NCBI GenBank assembly: GCA_910586615.1
Contig: CAJUJP010000048.1
Span: forward strand, 1 to 25,385
DNA: 25,385 nt
Direction of reading: 5' to 3'
From: an uncultured Lachnospiraceae bacterium
Lineage (GTDB): Bacteria; Bacillota; Clostridia; Lachnospirales; Lachnospiraceae
A model generated the notes under the pieces. It was given only the letters and a program-made list of their open reading frames with translations. It searched no databases and had not been told where the DNA came from. Position 1 is the stretch's first letter; the number at the start of each line of letters is the position of its first letter. A program made the translations under genes and the position numbers. Below, piece after piece: positions 1 through 9,652 of the stretch.

Positions 1-1
1 C

Positions 2-3000
2 GGTACAGAGGAAAACGTGCCCGGGGATGGAACGGAAGGTCCCGGTACAGAGGAAAACGTGCCCGGGGATGGAACGGAAGGTCCCGGTACAGAGGAAGAT
101 ATGCCTGAAGATGGAACGGAAGGTCCCGGTACAGAGGAAGATATGCCCGAGGATGGAACAGAAGGTTCCGGTACAGAAGATCAGGATACAGATAAAATTC
201 CGGAAAACCCGGAAGACGACGGGCAGAGTATGTCCGCCTGTGGTCTGGCAGGCCATGAAGTGGCGCAGGAGTTTGCAAAGGGGAGCGGAACACAGGAGGA
301 TCCATATCAGATCGGCACGATTGAAGAACTTAATCTTTTCAGTCAGGAAGCATCCAAATCCAGCTCGAAATATTATGAACTGTCATCTAATATACGATTG
401 AACGAAAATCTTGAGAACCCTGTGAACTCGTGGACACCCATTGAGAATTTTCGCGGGCATCTGGATGGCGGTTCCCATAGAATAGAGAATCTTTATATTC
501 GCCTGGAAACAGTTGACATTAATATCTACAGGCGTGATATCGGCTTATTCAGCTATGCATCGTCATCTGCAAGTATCAGTAATCTTATTGTTGATAACGC
601 ATTATTTGAATTGGATGTGAAAGAAGTGACAGGCAGCGCTGATCTTACAATGGGCGTGCTTGCAGGGAGAAGCTATGCTTCCATAGATAACTGTACGGTT
701 AGTGGAAATGTTACAATGAGAAATCTGAATCCGGTACAGGGAATGAATATCACAGCCATGGGAGGAATTGTCGGCTTTAATGGTGGTACAGTCAGTAACA
801 GCACCATGAAAGCAGTGATGGAGTGCAGCGGTGAGATTAACACAAACTATGCCAATACCGGAATTGGCGGAATTGCAGGAACCAACAGAGATACGCTGGA
901 ATATTGCGTGAACAGCGGCCAGGTTATGATGGAGCAGGGCGGTGCGGCAGGTATTGTATACTATATGTATGACGAAACAAGTGTGGTACAATCCTGCCGC
1001 AATGACGAAGGGGCAAGTGTAACATCGCTTACGGGCATTGCCGCAGGTATTACGATCCTGGGAAAAGGGAAAATAGCAGACTGCCGTAACGCGGGAACGG
1101 TAAAGGCCGGGGCGGAGAATAAGACAGCAGCAGGAATTGCCGGTAGTTTTTCAGAAGGTATCATATCCCAATGCATCAACGAAGGTATTCTGGAAGGAAC
1201 AGGAAAACTTGCCGGTATTGTGGGTTATGCCGGTCAGTCTGGTACAGACGGGATCACCATTACAGGCTGTGAAAACAACGGGGATCTGGTTACAGGAGAT
1301 ACGACGTGGAACGGATATGTGAGCGGCATTGTGGGGGATATTTCCTGCAGTGGCACCGGGACGGTGAAAATATCGGCGTGCAGCAATAAGGGCAGACTGT
1401 CAGGAAATCATGTGGGAGGAATTATACAAAGTATCAGTAATAAAAAAGCAGAAGTACTGGTTTCCGAATGTTATAATGAAGGCACAATTGAGGCTGTGGA
1501 AGGGGCTGCCGGTATTGCATGGAAAGTGAATTCCGGTTCGGAGCAGCAGGGCAGCACAGTGCTCCGCGGTTGCTATAATCTGGGAGAAATCACCGTATCG
1601 GGGGAGAGTTCCTATACGGGCGGAATTGCAGGAAGCGTAGATTATGCAGGTGTAGAACAGTGTTACAATGCGGGCAGGATCAAATCCAATGGTTCTGCTG
1701 CCGGTATTGTCGATTTACTGGGGTTTTATGGCGATGCCATGAGCGCCCGTATTGAGAAATGCTTTAATCTGGGAGAAGTATCAGCCAGACGTGAGGCCGC
1801 CGGTATTGTTGCAGACCTGAATGGCGGCACAGTCTCGGCCTGCTATAATATGGGAAAAATTATTTCTGACAAAGAAGTGGACAGCAGCCATGCAGGACAG
1901 GCTGTCGGCGGAATTGCAGGGAAATGCAGCCTGACAGGCACATCCAATGCCGGTGAAGCAGTTGTGGAAAACTGTTTTAACTGCGGCGTAATTGCCGTAG
2001 AAAACGAACAGGCAAATTATGCAGGCGGAATCATCGGAGATGCTTTTGCGTCCGGGGAAGGGACAACGCTTACGCTCAAACACTGCTATCATGTGGGGAA
2101 GCTGGAACATGAAGCGGCAAAGAAGGGATATTATGGCGGCATAGCCGGCGGAGTCTCTGAATATGATCAGGGGAAAATACAGGCGCAGAAGCTTTATTAT
2201 ATGGAAGACGGTGAGCCGGCGGTGGGATATACCCATGAATATGAACTTCCGGATACGACAGCCTGTACCCTTGACCAGATGACACAGACGGGCACATATG
2301 CAGAATGGGATTTTAATGAAATATGGAAGAAAGGCAATCGCAAATACCAGTTCCCGATTTTACAGGGTGTAGGTGAGGGATATCTTGTATATAATTATGC
2401 CGGGATCGGAGAAAATACAGCTTTCGGGGAATATATTCTGCAGGCGGCAGACCAGGACAGCGGCATTGGAATCGGCAGCGCTGTGTTTTCTTATCAGGAC
2501 CGGACAGTGAAGGCCGACCGTAACGGCAGGATACGCATTCTGGCAGCCGATTCTGCACTGGGAACGGTTTTTGTCACGCGAAGCGGATACCACGACAAGA
2601 CGGAGGAAGTGACGCTGAAGTATGGTGAAGTCAATACCATACAGATGGAACGGAAAAAAGATCTTAAAATGTCCAAAGTGTCGATGAGCGGGAGCCCGCA
2701 TATTGAGGCGGGCGAAACAAGCGTAAACGGTGACACAGCAAATGCTTTGGATATAAAAGAATTTCCGATTAAGATCAACTTGAAATTCAATACGTCAAGT
2801 GATAAGGAGGAAGGAGACGACGGCGGAGGCTACAAAGATTCACTGCCGGTTAAAATTCAATGGGAAAACGGGGAAAATGGAGAGAAGAAAACAAAAGCAA
2901 AAATCTCGATCGGAAGCAGTACCAAGTATACGAAATATGATGATTATGAGTATGTAAAGTCATTACTGGAAAAGTGGAAAAAACAGCAATCAGAGAATGT

Positions 3001-6000
3001 CCTCAATGAAATGAGGAACATGGACACCCGAAAAATTAACGGCAAGTTTGGCGCAGAATCGCTTAATATGTATTTTTTTGCATATATTACGATCGATTTT
3101 TCAAGCGGGACGCCGCAGATTGTTGAATCGGGAGCGATATTAGGTGCCGAGGGGGAAGGAAGTATCACTTATCGTCCGGTATGGGCGGGAACGGTAGCCT
3201 ATGGAGAATTCAGGTTCAGTGTGGGGGTAGATGGCAGTTTAAATATAACTTTTAATGAAGACCTCGGACTTTTTGATTTTGCATCCACAATCAAAGTGAA
3301 GATCAGTGGAACAGTCTGCGTAGGGATTGGCTATGATCTGGCAAAAGGGGAAGTGGGTGCCACAGGAACATTTGAAGGTTCCGCTAATATTAAGAAGAAC
3401 TGGAAGATCAAGGAAGATTTATCTTTAAAAGCGCAGCTGGAACCCTATGCCATGCTGAAAGTCGGGTTTTTTACGCTTAAGACGACCTATGAGGGATGGA
3501 ACGTGGATATATGGCCGCCCAAACAGGCGAAAGGTACGCTGACGAAGCAGGCAGCGGATGCGGATTATTATATATCTGACCGGGATTACCTGGCAGGCCG
3601 GGTGAAAGGAAGGGCACCTTTTGCGGAGAACGGCGGTAATACAGGCACACTTGAAAGCCTTGACATGGACAATGTCTATCCGGAAGGCGAACCGCAGATC
3701 TGCGTGACGACTGACGGTACCCGGGTGGCGGTGTGGATCGGGGATGACGGAAGCAAAGCCTCCGCGGATCGGACGACTTTATACTATGCAGTGATCAAAG
3801 ACGGTGTGATTACAGGCAGCGGGCCGGTATGTGAGACAGGGCGTGGAGATTACAGTCCGACGCTGCTTGCGAAAGGTGACAGCGTTTATCTTGCATGGCT
3901 CAATGCGGACAGGCAGTACGGCGACAGCACATCATTGGAGGAATTTTGCAGTAATTTAAGTCTGTACCTGTCGGTTTTTAACGGCACGGGATTTGAGAAG
4001 CCGGTCAGAGTTACGGAAGAAGGGAATCATTTGCCTCTGCTGGCCGATTTATGTTCTGACGGCAGCGGTGTGACGGTTACCTGGGTGGAAAACAGTGAAG
4101 ACAATGCTTTTCTTGCTGAAGGTACGAATACACTTTACAGCAGGAGGTACGAAGGGGGAACACCCGGAACGCTGCAGACCTTGTCGGAGCAGATTCCCTG
4201 TCTGTATGGTCTGGACAGCGGGTATGTGGACGGAAAATATGCAGCTGTATGGAGTCAGGATACGGACGGAGATCTGACCACCAGCGATGATGCAGATATA
4301 TATTTATATAGAGACGGTACAGTGAGCCGCCTGACAGACAATGGGATGGAGGACAGCTATGTACAGTTTCTCGGGGAGGAGCTCTATTGGTGTTCGGGCG
4401 GTGTAATCCGAAAAATAACCGGGCTTGATGTAAAATCCTCTGAAAGCCTTGGGATTCTCTGCGATAATCCTTTTCAGGTGATACAGGGAACTGCCGGAAA
4501 AGCGGTTATGTGGATGGAAAACGACGGATTTACCACGATCCCCATGATCTCATACGAAAAAGGCGGCTCTTTTACAAAGGCGGTTCCTTTATCGGAGTTC
4601 GACCATGCCAATATAAGCGGGTATGGTGCAGTATATGAAGATGATGGAAGTGTCAGTCTGTTTTACAATGTGAAAACAGTACTGGATCAGTGGACGGAGT
4701 CTCCCTACGGGCAGACAAACATGCGGTATACGAAGGAACTTATTCCTTCAGATCTTCAGGTGGATGAATTTTTGTACTATGATGTGATGCGTACTGTGCC
4801 GGGTGAAAGTCTCTTTTTCCGGACAGAGGTTTTCAATCATACCGGCTCTCAGATTGACACGCTGCATCTTGTCCTGAAAAGCGGAGAAGATATTTTGAAG
4901 GAAGAAGACAAACCGGCACAACTGCCTGTGGGCGGTAGTGCAGCTGTTGAAATGGAGTATGTGCTTCCGCAGAATTTTGTGCAGGGGGATTATACGCTGA
5001 CTGTTACCGGCGCGGGTGTGGAGGAAAATGATCTGTCCAATAACAGTGCATCGGCCCGGGTAGGATACGGGAATGTGGCTCTGCAGGATTGTGATATTTC
5101 TGCAAAAGAAGACAAAACGGCGGTCATATCCGGCGTGGCAGTCAATAATGGCTATCGTGCTGTCAGTGGTAAAACATTGTATGTCAGAGCCGGCGGACAG
5201 ACCGGAGAGGTGATCGGGCAGATAGAGAATATCAGCCTTGCAGTGGGAGAGAGTCTGCCTTTTTCCATTCCGGTAGGGCAGGAATACACAGGTTTTACAT
5301 ATGTTTATGATGCAGATTATTTCTACCTGTCCGTTGAAGGAGAGGAGATGGAAACCAATTATGCTGATAATTCGGAAGTTCTGATGCTCAGGCCTGTCCG
5401 GGCGCAAAGCGTTGAGGCAGAGGCAGATTTTCAGATGGATATCGGAACCAGCAGGAGGCTGAATGTATCTGTTATGCCCCAGAATGCTTATGGCAGATGT
5501 ATTTTTACATCTTCGGATCTCTCGGTGGCTTCGGTGAATCAGGATGGACTGATTACGGCATATGGGGTCGGTCAGACTGACATTTCCGTGATTACGGAGG
5601 ACGGGCAGGTGTCAGACACCTGTAAAGTGACTGTTATGGCAGGCAGTAATCCGGCAGAGGGTGTGGAATACAGCATGAGTGAGTCTGTGCTTTCGCTGGC
5701 GGCAGGTGAAGAGACAGTATTGTATGTGTATGCGGATGGAGAGGAAGGTACCGTTACACAGCCTGTTGCGCTGACATGGCAGAGCAGCGATGAAAGCGTC
5801 GTCAGTGTAACGGCGGAGAGTACGGGAACAGGAGAAAATACCGGAACAGAAGAAGGCGGCAGTGGTGTAAGCGGTACAGAGACAGAGGAAACCGGTATTG
5901 AGGAAGGCGCTGTGGCGGCATGTAGAGTTAAGGCATTGAAGGAAGGCAGCGCGGTGGTTACAGGGTTGTCGGAGAATGGGGAAGCCGTTTTCTGCATCGT

Positions 6001-8371
6001 GACGGTTAAGGAGCATGGAATAAAGGCCGTCAGTTTCACCCAGTCAGAATATGAAATGCAAAAAGGACAGACTCAGCAGCTGGCATGGGTGAGCAGACCG
6101 GAAGGTGCAGCGGCATCTGATTTTACCTTCCGCTCCTCTGATGAAACGATCGCTGCGGTAAACAGTGAGGGACAGGTTACAGCGCTGGCTCAGGGAAGTG
6201 CCAGCGTGGAGATGGTCTGGCATGGAACCGCAGCCGGGGAGGAAGGGCAGCCGGAACAGGGAGCAGAGACGGCACAGGAAGTGCGGGCCGTATGTCTGAT
6301 TGAAGTGACGGATCCGGCGCTTACCGTGTATAGTGTGATATTTGATACAAACGGCGGCAGCAGTCTTGCGGATTATATTGCTTTTCAGAGTGGTGAAGCA
6401 GGATATACTTTTATTCTGCCGGAACCTCCGTCCAGACCGGGATACATTTTCAAAGGATGGAATGACAAGAAAGATGGAACCGGAACTTTTTATGGCAGTA
6501 ACGGAACGCTGACTGCCGGAACGGATGTACAGGGTGATCTGATTCTTTATGCGGTATGGCTGCCTGAAAGAGACGGTATGTGGGCAGCGGATATACCTGA
6601 TCAGGTCTATACCGGCGGCAAACTGCTTCCGAAGATTACAGTTTATGATGGTACAAAGACATTGTCGGAAGGCCAGGACTATACGCTGTCGTACAAGAAT
6701 AATGTGAAAGCAGGCTGGGCAATAGACGGCACAAAAGCGCCCGCAGTAGTGGTGAAAGGGAAAGGCAATTATGCCGGGAGCCAGACGGTCAGCTTCAATA
6801 TCCTGCCGAGAGATATTGGTAATGATGAAGAAATTGATGCGCCTGCACTTTTGCTGAAGGCCAATAAAAAAGTACAAAAACCTGTACCGGTGGTTACCTG
6901 GAATGGAAAAAAGCTTGTCAACAAAAGAGATTTTACAGCGGAATATCCTGACCTCACGGATCATGATGGAGCCTATAAAGAATCTGGTGATTATCGTATC
7001 ATTGTCAGGGGAAAGGGCAATTATACCGGCGAGAAGACGGTTCTGCTTACGATCACAGACAATGAACTGATCAGCAAAGCAGCCGTGAAAGGAATCAAAA
7101 ATAAGCCTTATACCGGTCAGAAGATAGAACAGGAGTTTGTTGTTAAGCACGGGAAAAAGGTACTTGCAGAAGGCGTGGATTATACGACGGCCTATGCGGA
7201 TAATACAGACATCGGTACGGCATCGGTGATCATTACGGGTATGGGAGCCTACAGCGGTACGAAAAAGGTGACGTTCAGGATTACCGGCGGCAGCATTAAA
7301 AAGGCTAAAGTAACAGGAATTCCGAAAACATTGACATATACAGGAGATGAACTGACAACAGAGTCGCCGTTGTGGGGTGCAGCGCCAGTTCTTACGATGA
7401 CTGTCAATAAGGAACAGAAGATATTGACGGAAGGCACAGACTATACGGTTTCTTATCTGAAAAATATAAATGCGGGCACCGCTTCCGTTATTTTTACCGG
7501 AGTGAACGGTTATAGCGGCACTCTGAAAAAGAACTTTAAGATCATTCCTTATGTCATGGATACGGATGCAGACAGGAAAATGTCTGTACAGCTTGACAAT
7601 ACGCTGGTTCCTTATATGAAAGGAGGCAGTAAGCCGAAGCCGGCGGTAACATACGGCGACCGGATTCTGGCGGAAGGAAAAGACTATACACTGAGCTGGA
7701 AGAACAATAAGAAAGCAGATGACGGTACGAATCCTGACAGGAAGCCGACAGTTACGGTGAAAGGAAAGGGGAATTTTAAAGGCACCCTATCGGTGACATT
7801 TACGATCGGACAACAGGATCTGGGCGCGCTGTCCATGTCCGTGCCGGATAAAGTGTATCAGAATAAGAGAAATGTTTATAAGACCACGCCAAAGATTATG
7901 GATCTGAACGGTTCCGTGTTGAAGGCCGGGACAGATTACGAGAAGGATTTTACATATATTTATACCAGCGAAACGGTGCTGGCGGACGGTTCGGTACGCA
8001 ATACGGGTGATCCGGTGGAAAGTGATGATGTTCTTCCGGCAGGAACCGTGGTTGAAATAACTGTATCCGGGAAAGGAAATTATACCGGACAATTGAAAGG
8101 GAGATACCGCATTGTACAGTCAGACATCAGCAAAGCCAGAGTAACGATTCCGACACAGATTTATACCGGTGAGGAATTAAGACCCGGCAAGGATGTATTG
8201 CAGGTAAAAATCGGAAACGTATCTTTGTGGGAAACAGATTATGAGATCGTGGAATACCGCAATAATATCAAAAAGGGTAAGGCTTCTGTAACGATCAGAG
8301 GTGTCGGGAACTATGGAGGCACTAAGACCGTACAGTTTACGATCAGGCCCAGGATTCTGTTCTGGTGGTAG
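2..8371 (+). CDS. Giant multidomain secreted/surface protein (5' partial)
   Basis: The reading frame is open from base 2, so the start codon and signal peptide lie upstream; 2,784 codons are visible from the GTG at 17. In order (visible residues): four acidic 14-residue repeats (1-56); a right-handed beta-helix-like region (about 90-790) with roughly 15 GLUG-type 'GGIAG/AGIVG' motifs alternating with C-x-N-x-G turns; a carboxypeptidase-regulatory-like segment (about 795-880); an unrecognised beta-rich domain (880-1170); propeller-like repeats such as VAVWIGDDG and VYLAWLN (1220-1575); two CARDB-like domains (1580-1795); three Big_2/Ig-like domains (1795-2100); one Listeria-Bacteroides (InlB B) repeat with GYIFKGW (2104-2185); and seven C-terminal repeats of the form YTG...GxDYT...GKGNYxG (2190-2776). 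It ends in ILFWW with no LPXTG motif or membrane helix, so the anchoring mode is unknown. Probably an adhesin or glycan/host-binding protein; the function is not determined. The terminator at 8429 follows. Confidence 0.9.
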   Translation, partial: GTEENVPGDGTEGPGTEENVPGDGTEGPGTEEDMPEDGTEGPGTEEDMPEDGTEGSGTEDQDTDKIPENPEDDGQSMSACGLAGHEVAQEFAKGSGTQEDPYQIGTIEELNLFSQEASKSSSKYYELSSNIRLNENLENPVNSWTPIENFRGHLDGGSHRIENLYIRLETVDINIYRRDIGLFSYASSSASISNLIVDNALFELDVKEVTGSADLTMGVLAGRSYASIDNCTVSGNVTMRNLNPVQGMNITAMGGIVGFNGGTVSNSTMKAVMECSGEINTNYANTGIGGIAGTNRDTLEYCVNSGQVMMEQGGAAGIVYYMYDETSVVQSCRNDEGASVTSLTGIAAGITILGKGKIADCRNAGTVKAGAENKTAAGIAGSFSEGIISQCINEGILEGTGKLAGIVGYAGQSGTDGITITGCENNGDLVTGDTTWNGYVSGIVGDISCSGTGTVKISACSNKGRLSGNHVGGIIQSISNKKAEVLVSECYNEGTIEAVEGAAGIAWKVNSGSEQQGSTVLRGCYNLGEITVSGESSYTGGIAGSVDYAGVEQCYNAGRIKSNGSAAGIVDLLGFYGDAMSARIEKCFNLGEVSARREAAGIVADLNGGTVSACYNMGKIISDKEVDSSHAGQAVGGIAGKCSLTGTSNAGEAVVENCFNCGVIAVENEQANYAGGIIGDAFASGEGTTLTLKHCYHVGKLEHEAAKKGYYGGIAGGVSEYDQGKIQAQKLYYMEDGEPAVGYTHEYELPDTTACTLDQMTQTGTYAEWDFNEIWKKGNRKYQFPILQGVGEGYLVYNYAGIGENTAFGEYILQAADQDSGIGIGSAVFSYQDRTVKADRNGRIRILAADSALGTVFVTRSGYHDKTEEVTLKYGEVNTIQMERKKDLKMSKVSMSGSPHIEAGETSVNGDTANALDIKEFPIKINLKFNTSSDKEEGDDGGGYKDSLPVKIQWENGENGEKKTKAKISIGSSTKYTKYDDYEYVKSLLEKWKKQQSENVLNEMRNMDTRKINGKFGAESLNMYFFAYITIDFSSGTPQIVESGAILGAEGEGSITYRPVWAGTVAYGEFRFSVGVDGSLNITFNEDLGLFDFASTIKVKISGTVCVGIGYDLAKGEVGATGTFEGSANIKKNWKIKEDLSLKAQLEPYAMLKVGFFTLKTTYEGWNVDIWPPKQAKGTLTKQAADADYYISDRDYLAGRVKGRAPFAENGGNTGTLESLDMDNVYPEGEPQICVTTDGTRVAVWIGDDGSKASADRTTLYYAVIKDGVITGSGPVCETGRGDYSPTLLAKGDSVYLAWLNADRQYGDSTSLEEFCSNLSLYLSVFNGTGFEKPVRVTEEGNHLPLLADLCSDGSGVTVTWVENSEDNAFLAEGTNTLYSRRYEGGTPGTLQTLSEQIPCLYGLDSGYVDGKYAAVWSQDTDGDLTTSDDADIYLYRDGTVSRLTDNGMEDSYVQFLGEELYWCSGGVIRKITGLDVKSSESLGILCDNPFQVIQGTAGKAVMWMENDGFTTIPMISYEKGGSFTKAVPLSEFDHANISGYGAVYEDDGSVSLFYNVKTVLDQWTESPYGQTNMRYTKELIPSDLQVDEFLYYDVMRTVPGESLFFRTEVFNHTGSQIDTLHLVLKSGEDILKEEDKPAQLPVGGSAAVEMEYVLPQNFVQGDYTLTVTGAGVEENDLSNNSASARVGYGNVALQDCDISAKEDKTAVISGVAVNNGYRAVSGKTLYVRAGGQTGEVIGQIENISLAVGESLPFSIPVGQEYTGFTYVYDADYFYLSVEGEEMETNYADNSEVLMLRPVRAQSVEAEADFQMDIGTSRRLNVSVMPQNAYGRCIFTSSDLSVASVNQDGLITAYGVGQTDISVITEDGQVSDTCKVTVMAGSNPAEGVEYSMSESVLSLAAGEETVLYVYADGEEGTVTQPVALTWQSSDESVVSVTAESTGTGENTGTEEGGSGVSGTETEETGIEEGAVAACRVKALKEGSAVVTGLSENGEAVFCIVTVKEHGIKAVSFTQSEYEMQKGQTQQLAWVSRPEGAAASDFTFRSSDETIAAVNSEGQVTALAQGSASVEMVWHGTAAGEEGQPEQGAETAQEVRAVCLIEVTDPALTVYSVIFDTNGGSSLADYIAFQSGEAGYTFILPEPPSRPGYIFKGWNDKKDGTGTFYGSNGTLTAGTDVQGDLILYAVWLPERDGMWAADIPDQVYTGGKLLPKITVYDGTKTLSEGQDYTLSYKNNVKAGWAIDGTKAPAVVVKGKGNYAGSQTVSFNILPRDIGNDEEIDAPALLLKANKKVQKPVPVVTWNGKKLVNKRDFTAEYPDLTDHDGAYKESGDYRIIVRGKGNYTGEKTVLLTITDNELISKAAVKGIKNKPYTGQKIEQEFVVKHGKKVLAEGVDYTTAYADNTDIGTASVIITGMGAYSGTKKVTFRITGGSIKKAKVTGIPKTLTYTGDELTTESPLWGAAPVLTMTVNKEQKILTEGTDYTVSYLKNINAGTASVIFTGVNGYSGTLKKNFKIIPYVMDTDADRKMSVQLDNTLVPYMKGGSKPKPAVTYGDRILAEGKDYTLSWKNNKKADDGTNPDRKPTVTVKGKGNFKGTLSVTFTIGQQDLGALSMSVPDKVYQNKRNVYKTTPKIMDLNGSVLKAGTDYEKDFTYIYTSETVLADGSVRNTGDPVESDDVLPAGTVVEITVSGKGNYTGQLKGRYRIVQSDISKARVTIPTQIYTGEELRPGKDVLQVKIGNVSLWETDYEIVEYRNNIKKGKASVTIRGVGNYGGTKTVQFTIRPRILFWW
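17..184 (+). repeat. 42-bp tandem coding repeat, 4 visible units
   Basis: Four direct units of 42 bp (17-58, 59-100, 101-142, 143-184), preceded at 2-16 by the tail of another unit, so the array continues off the left edge. Each encodes a 14-residue acidic unit of the type PGDGTEGPGTEENV. Units 1 and 2 differ only in the last codon and unit 4 is the most diverged. The period is a multiple of three, so copy-number change would lengthen or shorten the protein without a frameshift. It is probably a flexible stalk or linker near the N-terminus. Confidence 0.93.
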
Positions 8372-8428
8372 ATGAATGAAATGCGGAGAGAATGTATGAA
8401 GGTTCTGCCATAAGGTACAACAAGCTAT

Positions 8429-8477
8429 AAAAGAGTCCGCCGGACGGTACATCGAGTACTGTCCGGCGGACTCTTTT
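8429..8477. terminator. Bidirectional intrinsic terminator between the giant gene and purC
   Basis: A perfect 17-bp inverted repeat (8429-8445 with 8461-8477) extends five more pairs inward, including one G-U, to a 5-nt loop (ATCGA). It is flanked by A4 on the left and T4 on the right, so it can terminate transcription from both sides. The two genes converge here. The right arm overlaps the first two plus-strand bases of the purC stop codon (8476-8478). Confidence 0.9.
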
Positions 8478-9345
8478 AGAGACTTTTCCCTGTCAGCAGT
8501 TCATATCCCTGCAGATATTTGTCGATGGTCTTCTGTACGATTTCCTCGGGAAGCGTCCAGTCATGATTTTCATTGCTTTTCAGCCAGTCTCTTGCAAACT
8601 GTTTGTCAAAAGAGGGCTGGGCGTGTCCGGGTTCATAACCTTCGGCGGGCCAGAAACGTGAACTGTCAGGCGTGAGCATTTCATCACCCAGAACGATATT
8701 GCCGGCTTCGTCCAGACCGAACTCAAACTTTGTATCCGCGATAATGATACCGCGGGTTAATGCGTATTCCGCACATTTTTTATAGAGTGCGATGGTATAG
8801 TCACGGAGTTTGGAAGCGTATTCCGCGCCTTTGCCGGGGAATCTTTTTTCCAGATAATCCACGCTCTGTTCGTAGGAGATATTCTCGTCATGGTCGCCGA
8901 TCTCGGCCTTGGTGGACGGTGTGTAGATGGGTTCCGGCAGCTTGTCAGATTCCTGTAAGCCTTCGGGCAGCTTAATGCCGCATACAGTGCCGTCTTTCAC
9001 ATAGCTTGCCCAGCCGCTTCCGGTGATGTAGCCGCGGACAATGCATTCCACGGGCAGCATGTCCAGCTTGCGGCACAGCATACTGTTGCCGTCAAACTTT
9101 TCCTGCCTGAAAAATTCGGGCATATCATTTACATCTACGGAGATCATGTGGTTGGGCAGGATGTCCTGTGTCATGTCAAACCAGAATCTGGACATCTGTG
9201 TCAGCACAGCGCCTTTCTTCGTCACCTGGTTTTTCAGGATCACGTCAAAACAGCTGATGCGGTCTGTGGCAACCATGACCAGACTGTCGCCGTTGTCGTA
9301 GATTTCACGTACTTTACCTTCTTTGATGGGTTTTAATTCAGTCAT
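8476..9345 (-). CDS. purC: Phosphoribosylaminoimidazole-succinocarboxamide synthase (SAICAR synthetase)
   Basis: Catalyses the ATP-dependent joining of aspartate to CAIR to give SAICAR in de novo purine synthesis; cytosolic. Family signatures are visible: the N-terminal KEGKVREIYD nucleotide-binding strand, DRISCFD, the VECIVRGYITGSGW block, KAEIGDHDENIS, and IIADTKFEFG followed by LGDEMLTPDSSRFWP. At about 289 residues it is the longer form of the family (B. subtilis PurC is about 241). Two ATGs are possible: 9357, which abuts the AAAGGA ribosome site with no spacer, and 9345, which lies 12 nt from it; I chose 9345 because zero spacing is not workable and family members start close to the KEGKVREIY strand. 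It is monocistronic here, divergent from the OPT gene, and no other pur gene is in the window. Its stop codon touches the shared terminator stem. Confidence 0.95.
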   Translation of the reverse strand: MTELKPIKEGKVREIYDNGDSLVMVATDRISCFDVILKNQVTKKGAVLTQMSRFWFDMTQDILPNHMISVDVNDMPEFFRQEKFDGNSMLCRKLDMLPVECIVRGYITGSGWASYVKDGTVCGIKLPEGLQESDKLPEPIYTPSTKAEIGDHDENISYEQSVDYLEKRFPGKGAEYASKLRDYTIALYKKCAEYALTRGIIIADTKFEFGLDEAGNIVLGDEMLTPDSSRFWPAEGYEPGHAQPSFDKQFARDWLKSNENHDWTLPEEIVQKTIDKYLQGYELLTGKSL

Positions 9346-9452
9346 GTTTCTTGTCATTCCTTTCTCACATGTTATGGCTGTCGTGTTACCGGTGCTGAAT
9401 CTTCTTTTATTTATTGCCGCGGTATACGGCTTTCATGCCGGTGCATGAGTAG

Positions 9453-9482
9453 ATTATACATGAACATAAGGCGGCTTTACAA
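9453..9482 (-). promoter_or_regulatory. Putative sigma-A promoter for purC
   Basis: On the minus strand, TTGTAA (-35, plus-strand 9477-9482) and a perfect TATAAT (-10, 9453-9458) are separated by 18 bp. This gives a 5' leader of about 100 nt before the chosen purC start. I saw no purine riboswitch or recognisable PurBox in the leader. Confidence 0.6.
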
Positions 9483-9583
9483 GCAAAATATATACATATG
9501 ACTGTCCGGTGCTTTTATCTCAGAAAAAGGAAATTCTGTTTTGGCAGAAATAACAAGCCGCGGCCTGAAAATGAAAACTTTCC

Positions 9584-9612
9584 TTGTAAAAACTACACAA
9601 TTCCAGTATAAT
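9584..9612 (+). promoter_or_regulatory. Putative sigma-A promoter for the OPT-pqqD operon
   Basis: TTGTAA (9584-9589) and a perfect TATAAT (9607-9612) are separated by exactly 17 bp, about 40 bp upstream of the OPT start codon. The interval between purC and the OPT gene (about 300 bp) otherwise holds only the divergent purC promoter. Confidence 0.75.
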
Positions 9613-9652
9613 CGTATTGATATCAAAAGATTAATGAAGAGGGAGAGAGAAA

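Noticed and set aside
6044..7150. A 368-codon open frame on the minus strand inside the giant gene
   Set aside because: Antisense shadow of the C-terminal repeat region; it has no recognisable domain and the plus-strand frame carries clear protein families.
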